Assembly: GCF_038502225.1 (NCBI RefSeq) | Contig: NW_027196910.1 | Coordinates: 1-64,000 of the forward strand | DNA length: 64,000 nucleotides | Source: Cherax quadricarinatus | Lineage: Eukaryota > Arthropoda > Malacostraca > Decapoda > Parastacidae | Direction: 5' to 3' | Shown here: piece by piece, positions 58,494 to 64,000 of the stretch | How positions within the stretch are numbered: the first letter of the stretch is position 1 | Layout: every line of letters starts with the position of its first letter | The notes under the pieces: generated by a model | The model's input: only the letters and a program-made list of their open reading frames with translations | The model's database searches: none | What the model was told of the DNA's origin: nothing | Translations under genes and position numbers: made by a program

Positions 58494-59522
58494 CTATAGC
58501 TCGGTGTTGGGTGGAGGCTTTGGGTATGGATTGTAGTGTGTGTTGGGATGGTGTGATAGGTTGTATGGTTCTGAGAATAGTTGTGTGTGTGCTTGCCCTT
58601 GCTGTTCTGTTCTGCTCTGACTGACCTCTGCTGGTTCCATCCTTGTCTCTTTTCCTAGCCCCTTTCGCTTTTTTGTCCTCTCCCTCAGCTGCTGTCGTTC
58701 TGTTTGTGTTCTGTCTCTGTCTAGGAACACCCTCTTGTACTCTTCCGAGTATTTCAACCGTGGTTTCTCTTGGAGGATCATGTTCCGCACTGTTTCCGTC
58801 CTGAGAATCAGCTTGATTGGTCGGTTTCTCCCCTTCGAGTACCCCCCTATTCTCTGAAAATTTACAATCTCGTCCATCTCTTCACCTATTTCCATGATGA
58901 TTTTCTCAATCTCCTTTCTTTCTTCCTGCTGCCTTTCAGTGTGTGTCCTTTCCTCTCTCTCCTGAAGCCCATGGATAAACACTGATTTTGCCCTTTCCTC
59001 CTCCCATTGTCTCACCCTCTGTGACTCTCGATCCTGCCTGTATGTGGTCAGTTTCTCCCTTGATTTTTCCAGTGGCTCTTGATAGCATGGTTGTGCCTCA
59101 GCATTCGACCTATCACCCTCTCCATCTGCAACCAGCTGTTCTTCCCTTTCACTCCTTGGCTCTTTTTGGCAGGTTGATATGACCTTAGCATAATTCATAA
59201 TTCCTTCCTTCCTGTTCGGCCTCACAGCTTCATATGCTGTGTCTTCTCTGGTCACTGCCCCTGTAACTCGCTTCAGCCTATTTATCTCAACTTCTAGGAC
59301 CCTTATCTTGGCTACTGCAGTTTCGACTTGTGCCTCCCAATTCTTTGTCTCCTTCTCCATCCTCTTTTCCAATTTCACAGAGAGCTCTTTCTCCATTTTT
59401 TCAGAAAGCTCTCCTAGTTTTCTCTCTCACTCTTGTTCCATCCTTTTCCACTGCTCCTCCATCCACTCCTCCCTACCAGAACCATTCTCATCTGATCCTT
59501 GGTTCCTGCGAGTCCCCACCAT
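58494..59522 (-). pseudogene. LINE copy K ORF1, one internal stop
   Basis: Starts at the ATG formed by the last A of the A20 run (59522-59520): MVGTRRNQGSDENGSGREEW. A single in-frame TGA at 59427-59429 follows the WKRMEQE segment, after which the same frame continues for 310 codons to TAG at 58494. The N-terminal half is rich in E/K/L with heptad-like spacing (EKELSVKLEKRMEKE, KIRVLEVEINRLKR), suggesting a coiled coil. The C-terminal half has a RQWEEERAKSVFIHGLQE block and an ILQEKPRLKYSEEYKRVFLD block conserved in copies E and G. The tail is P/N-rich. No zinc knuckle was seen. Typical role of ORF1 proteins: nucleic-acid chaperone in the retrotransposition particle (inferred). Confidence 0.85.
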
Positions 59523-59541
59523 TTTTTTTTTTTTTTTTTTT

Positions 59542-59663
59542 GAGAGAAGAGAAGTGAAAGGTAGGAGTGAGTGAGAAGGGAAAGGGGGAGAGTGTGAGAG
59601 GGGGAAAGAGAGAGAAGGGAAGGGAAGGAGGGGGGGAGAGTGACAAGGGAAAAATGGGGAAGA

Positions 59664-59747
<84 letters not shown>

Positions 59748-59908
59748 TAGAGAAAGAGAGAGAGAGAGAGAAGGGAAGGTAGAAAGAGAGAGGGGGATAG
59801 TGAGAAGGAAAAAGGGGAAGTGAGAGTGAGAGAGAGAGGGAGCAGAGAGAGTGAAGGGAAGAGTAGGAGAGGGGGGGATTGAGAAGGGAAAATGGGGAAG
59901 AGAGAGAG

Positions 59909-59971
<63 letters not shown>

Positions 59972-60400
59972 GAGAGAGGGAGAGAGAGAGAGAGGGAGGG
60001 AGAGAGAGAGAAGGCAAAGAGAGGGTGAGAGAGAGGGGGAAAGAGGTTGGAAAGAGGGGGGAGATGGAAGAGCGAGAGGGGAGAGAGAGGCTAGGGGGAG
60101 AGAGAGGCTAGGGGGAGAGAGAGGCTAAGGGGAGAGGGGAGGAGGGGAGAGAGATGGGAAAAGAGAGAGGGGAGAGATAATGGGAGGGGAGAGATGTTAG
60201 AGGGGGAGAGATGTTAGAGGGGGGGAGGTGTTAGAGGGAAGATATGTTAGAGGGGAGAAACGGGAGAGGGAAGAGAGAAAGATAGGTAGAGAGAGATATA
60301 TAGGTAAAGAGAGAGATATAGGTAGAGAGTGAGATAGGTAGAGAGAGAGACTAGGATAGGAAGAGAGGGAGAGAGAGAAAAGGAGCGAGGTTCAGATGGT
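59542..60400 (-). promoter_or_regulatory. Pyrimidine-rich 5' leader of LINE copy K
   Basis: On the sense (minus) strand this is almost pure C/T, with (TC)n runs at about 59670-59743 and 59915-60010. It then continues upstream into the non-repetitive leader segment 60400-60475 that is shared with copy B. A run of 20 A bases separates it from the ORF1 start. Probably the 5' untranslated and internal promoter region; no promoter motif could be pinned down. Confidence 0.6.
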
Positions 60401-60473
60401 CAGTTCACAGGACGGTGTTAAATCCTGTGTATGTGTGTGTTTGCGTGTTTATTACAGCTTACAAGTGCTTGTT

Positions 60474-60475
<2 letters not shown>

Positions 60476-60543
<68 letters not shown>
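60476..60543. repeat. (GT)n microsatellite at the 5' end of LINE copy K
   Basis: About 28 GT dinucleotides followed by tatgtatgtatgtgtgtg. It adjoins the conserved leader sequence that also follows (CA)n at 22616. Confidence 0.95.
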
Positions 60544-60548
<5 letters not shown>

Positions 60549-61063
60549 GTGTGCCCCCACTTCTAAGTATTCATACTGCTAATAAATACCGGTAGATACC
60601 AGTAATTCTAAGCTTACCAATACTTGTAACACTTATCGATTCTACTTCTAAAATTCAGAAAGTAGCTAGGCTGTAAAATTTAGCTTGTCTCAGCTTAAGT
60701 GTCTGACGTTATCCCTCACTACCGCTTTACTCCTTGCACTCTCCTCTATGCAGGACCAGAACTCAGTCTTGCAAAATGCAACCTCAACAGGTGAGCAATA
60801 CTTGCGCTGGTAGCGGTGTGATGACAAGTTGCCAGAAGCTGATGACGTAGTCGTCGTACATAGGCCTTCTATCACTAATTTGTAACTCCTTCACCCGTGA
60901 TGTTTATAACCATATATGCTCATGCATCCCGCGTTCCTCAAGTGATTTCACTTTTCACTTATTACAGAATACACTTCACATTCGGTGTTACACTTTATAT
61001 TTATATTGGCATACAAACTCTTGTGACGTCACTGCTTCAGTAGGCCTACTGCCACCTTCCCTT
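60544..61063. other. Non-genic interval
   Basis: No recognised element or open frame above about 60 codons, and no coding motif. Confidence 0.4.
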
Positions 61064-61236
<173 letters not shown>

Positions 61237-61425
61237 CTGGGCGGCAGTCAATAAAGATTATAGACGAAAAATAAAAAGTAATATTTACCTGTTAATTATA
61301 ATTATAATTACGTTAGGCAGAAAAAGTGATGTTACATTTAGAGTCAGCGTTCCTAATATTATGAAACTGAAGAAATTTATGAATATAACTCTATGGATTT
61401 GAAAACCCAGATATGACTATCTTAC

Positions 61426-64000
61426 ACCAACACCGAGAGCACTGTGCTACCAGTGATGTGTTTACCACTGTTAGTTATTGTCACTGTCAGCACCACTGAG
61501 AGCACTGTACTACCAGTGATGTGTTTACCACTGTTAGCTATTGTCACTGTCAGCACCACTGAGAGCACTTTGCTACCAGTGATGTGTTCACCACTGTTAG
61601 ATATTGTCACTGTCAGCACCACTGAGAGCACTGTGCTACCAGTGATGTGTTTACCACTGTTAGATATTGTCACTGTCAGCACCACTGAGAGCACTTTGCT
61701 ACCAGTGATGTGTTTACCACTGTTAGATATTGTCACTGTCAGCACCACTGAGAGCACTTTGCTACCAGTGATGTGTTTACCACTGTTAGATATTGTCACT
61801 GTCAGCACCACTGAAAACACTGTACTACCAGTGATGTGTTTACCACAGTTATTGTCACAGTCAGCACCACTGAGAGCACTGTGCTACCAGTGATGTGTTT
61901 ACCACTGTTAGATATTGTCACTGTCAGCACCACTGAGAGCACTTTGCTACCAGTGATGTGTTTACCACTGTTAGATATTGTCACTGTCAGCACCACTGAG
62001 AGCACTTTGCTACCAGTGATGTGTTTACCACTGTTAGATATTGTCACTGTCAGCACCACTGCAAACACTGTACTACCAGTGATGTGTTTACCACAGTTAT
62101 TGTCACAGTCAGCACCACTGAGAGCACTGTGCTACCAGTGATGTGTTTACCACTGTTAGATATTGTCACTGTCAGCACCACTGAGAGCACTGTGCTACCA
62201 GTGATGTGTTTACCACTGTTAGATATTGTCACTGTCAGTTCCACTGAGACCACTGTGCTACCAGTGATGTGTTTACCACTGTTAGTTATTGTCACTGTCA
62301 GCACCACTGAGAGCACTTTGCTACCAGTGATGTGTTTACCACTGTTAGTTATTGTCACTGTCACCACCACTGAGAGCACTGTACTACCAGTGATGTGTTT
62401 ACCACTGTTAGATATTGTCACTGTCAACACCACTGAGAGCACTGTGCTACCAGTGATGTGTTTACCACTGTTAGTTATTGTCACTGTCAGCACCACTGAG
62501 AGCACTTTGCTACCAGTGATGTGTTTACCACTGTTAGATATTGTCACTGTCAGCACCACTGAGAGCACTTTGCTACCAGTGATGTGTTTACCACTGTTAG
62601 ATATTGTCACTGTCAGCACCACTGAGAGCACTGTACTACCAGTGATGTGTTTACCACTGTTAGATATTGTCACTGTCAGCACCACTGAGAGCACTGTGCT
62701 ACCAGTGATGTGTTTACCACTGTTAGATATTGTCACTGTCAGCACCACTGAGAGCACTGTACTACCAGTGATGTGTTTACCACTGTTAGATATTGTCACT
62801 GTCAGTTCCACTGAGACCACTGTGCTACCAGTGATGTGTTTACCACAGTTATTGTCACAGTCAGCACCACTGAGAGCACTGTGCTACCAGTGATGTGTTT
62901 ACCACTGTTAGTTATTGTCACTGTCAACACCACTTTGAGTGATGTGTTTGTCACTGTCAGTACCACTGAGTGCACTGTGCTACCAGTGATGTGCTTACCA
63001 CTGTTAGATATTGTCACTGTCAGCACCACTGAGAGCACTTTGCTACCAGTGATGTGTTTACCACTGTTAGATATTGTCACTGTCAGCAACACTGAGAACA
63101 CTGTACCACCAGTGATGTGTTTACCACTGTTAGATATTGTCACTGTCAGTTCCACTGAGAGCACTGTGCTACCAGTGACTTGTTTACCACTGTTAGTTAC
63201 TGCAACTATCAGCACCACTGAGAGCACTTTGCTACCAGTGACGTGTTTACCACTGTTAGTTATTGTCACTGTCAACACCACTTTGAGTGATGTGTTTGTC
63301 ACTGTCAGTACCACTGAGTGCACTGTGCTACCAGTGATGTGCTTACCACTGTTAGATATTGTCACTGTCATTACCACGGAGACGACTGTGCTACCAGTGA
63401 TGTGCTTACCACTTTTATTGTCACTGTCAGCATAAATGAGAGCACTGTGCTACCAGTGATGTGTTTACCACTATTATTTATTGTCACTGTCAGCATAAAT
63501 GAGAGCACTGTGCTACCAGTGATGTGTTTACCACTGTTAGATATTGTCACTGTCAGTACCACTGAGACAACTGTGCTACCAGTGATGTGTTTACCACTGT
63601 TAGTTATTGTAACTGTCAGCACCACTGAGAGCACTTTACTACCAGTGATGTGTTTACCACTGTTAGTTATTGTTACTGTCAGCACCACTGAGAGTGATGT
63701 GTTTGTCACTGTCAGCACCACTGAGAGCACTGTGCTACCAGTGATGTGTTTACCACTGTTATTGTCACTCTCAGCACCACTGAAACCATTGTGCTTCCAT
63801 TTATGTGTTTACCACTGTTAGTTATTGTCACTGTCAGCACCACTGAGAGCACTGTGCTGCCAGTGATGTGTTTACCACTGTTAGTTATTGTCACTGTCAG
63901 CACGACTGAGAGCACTGTGTTTCCAGTGATGTGTTTACCACTGTTAGTTATTGTCAGTGTCAGCACCTCTGACAGCACTGCACTACCAGTGATGTGTGTA
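61426..64000. repeat. 63-bp minisatellite, about 41 copies, running off the window
   Basis: The unit starts agcactgtgctaccagtgat and ends ttgtcactgtcagcaccactgag. Recurrent variants: tttgctacc for gtgctacc, tagttatt for tagatatt, and a 59-bp form that has lost 4 bp (cagttattgtcacag). There is also a short composite block with ctttgagtgatgtgtttgtc. The composite block occurs at 62928 and again 348 bp later. The 59-bp units shift the frame, so several overlapping frames (up to 290 codons) appear and end. Confidence 0.96.

Larger units (their letters stand above)
55492..60475 (-). mobile_element. LINE copy K: nearly full-length element of the main family
   Basis: Minus strand, 5' to 3': a leader at 60475-59542 that is strongly pyrimidine-rich, an A20 run, ORF1 (59522-58494), ORF2 (58482-55572), and a 3' untranslated region with the duplicated 14-bp end (55520-55492). 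It is flanked by (CA)n on both sides (60476-60537 and 55491-55347). Total about 5.0 kb. Lesions are few: one nonsense in ORF1, one frameshift and one nonsense in ORF2. Confidence 0.9.

Noticed and set aside
59427..60017. 196-codon serine/leucine-rich frame on the minus strand as a secreted protein
   Set aside because: It is the CT-rich 5' leader of LINE copy K read through into the ORF1 start.

Overview
The window is repeat-dominated eukaryotic DNA, most likely from an arthropod and probably a decapod crustacean. The evidence is degenerate TTAGG-type (CCTAA) telomere-like blocks, CR1/Jockey-like non-LTR retrotransposons, a Penelope-like element relic, a tRNA-derived SINE, very dense (CA)n/(GA)n microsatellites and several kilobase-scale minisatellites. 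The decapod call rests partly on remembered resemblance of short dispersed repeats and is not proven. I see no convincing host gene, structural RNA gene or CRISPR array. Most long open frames are stop-free tandem repeats.

Layout. 1-5.6 kb: a 15-bp minisatellite, short SINE copies (two with clear target-site duplications), a 157-bp foldback and a 35-bp minisatellite. 5.99-21.2 kb: a 15-kb array of an 18-bp unit, followed at 22.1-22.4 kb by a decayed piece of the same repeat in the opposite orientation. 22.6-28.2 kb: plus-strand LINE copies; the first holds a nested SINE and a nested minus-strand LINE of another family. 28.6-30.3 kb: AT-rich sequence ending in a TTGAA tail. 31.1-33.5 kb: a Penelope-like reverse transcriptase relic running directly into a 27-bp array. 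33.9-34.1 kb: telomere-like blocks. 34.4-43.4 kb: a chain of LINE copies, including one with an uninterrupted ORF2 of 1083 codons. 43.7-52.5 kb: a decayed LINE of a second family, split by a 7.6-kb, nearly homogeneous 51-bp array. 52.9-54 kb: 36-bp and 24-bp arrays. 54.3-60.5 kb: minus-strand LINE copies, one nearly full length with 5' leader, ORF1 and ORF2. 61-64 kb: a long (GT)n tract and a 63-bp array that runs off the window.

Two connected patterns stand out. First, copies of the main LINE family repeatedly begin and end in (CA)n tracts and are chained end to end, as expected for a retrotransposon that targets (CA)n microsatellites. Second, several tandem arrays appear to have grown in frame out of retroelement coding sequence: 51-bp, 33-bp and 60-bp units in LINEs, and the 27-bp array abutting the Penelope-like relic. 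Nearly all array units in the window are multiples of three in length.
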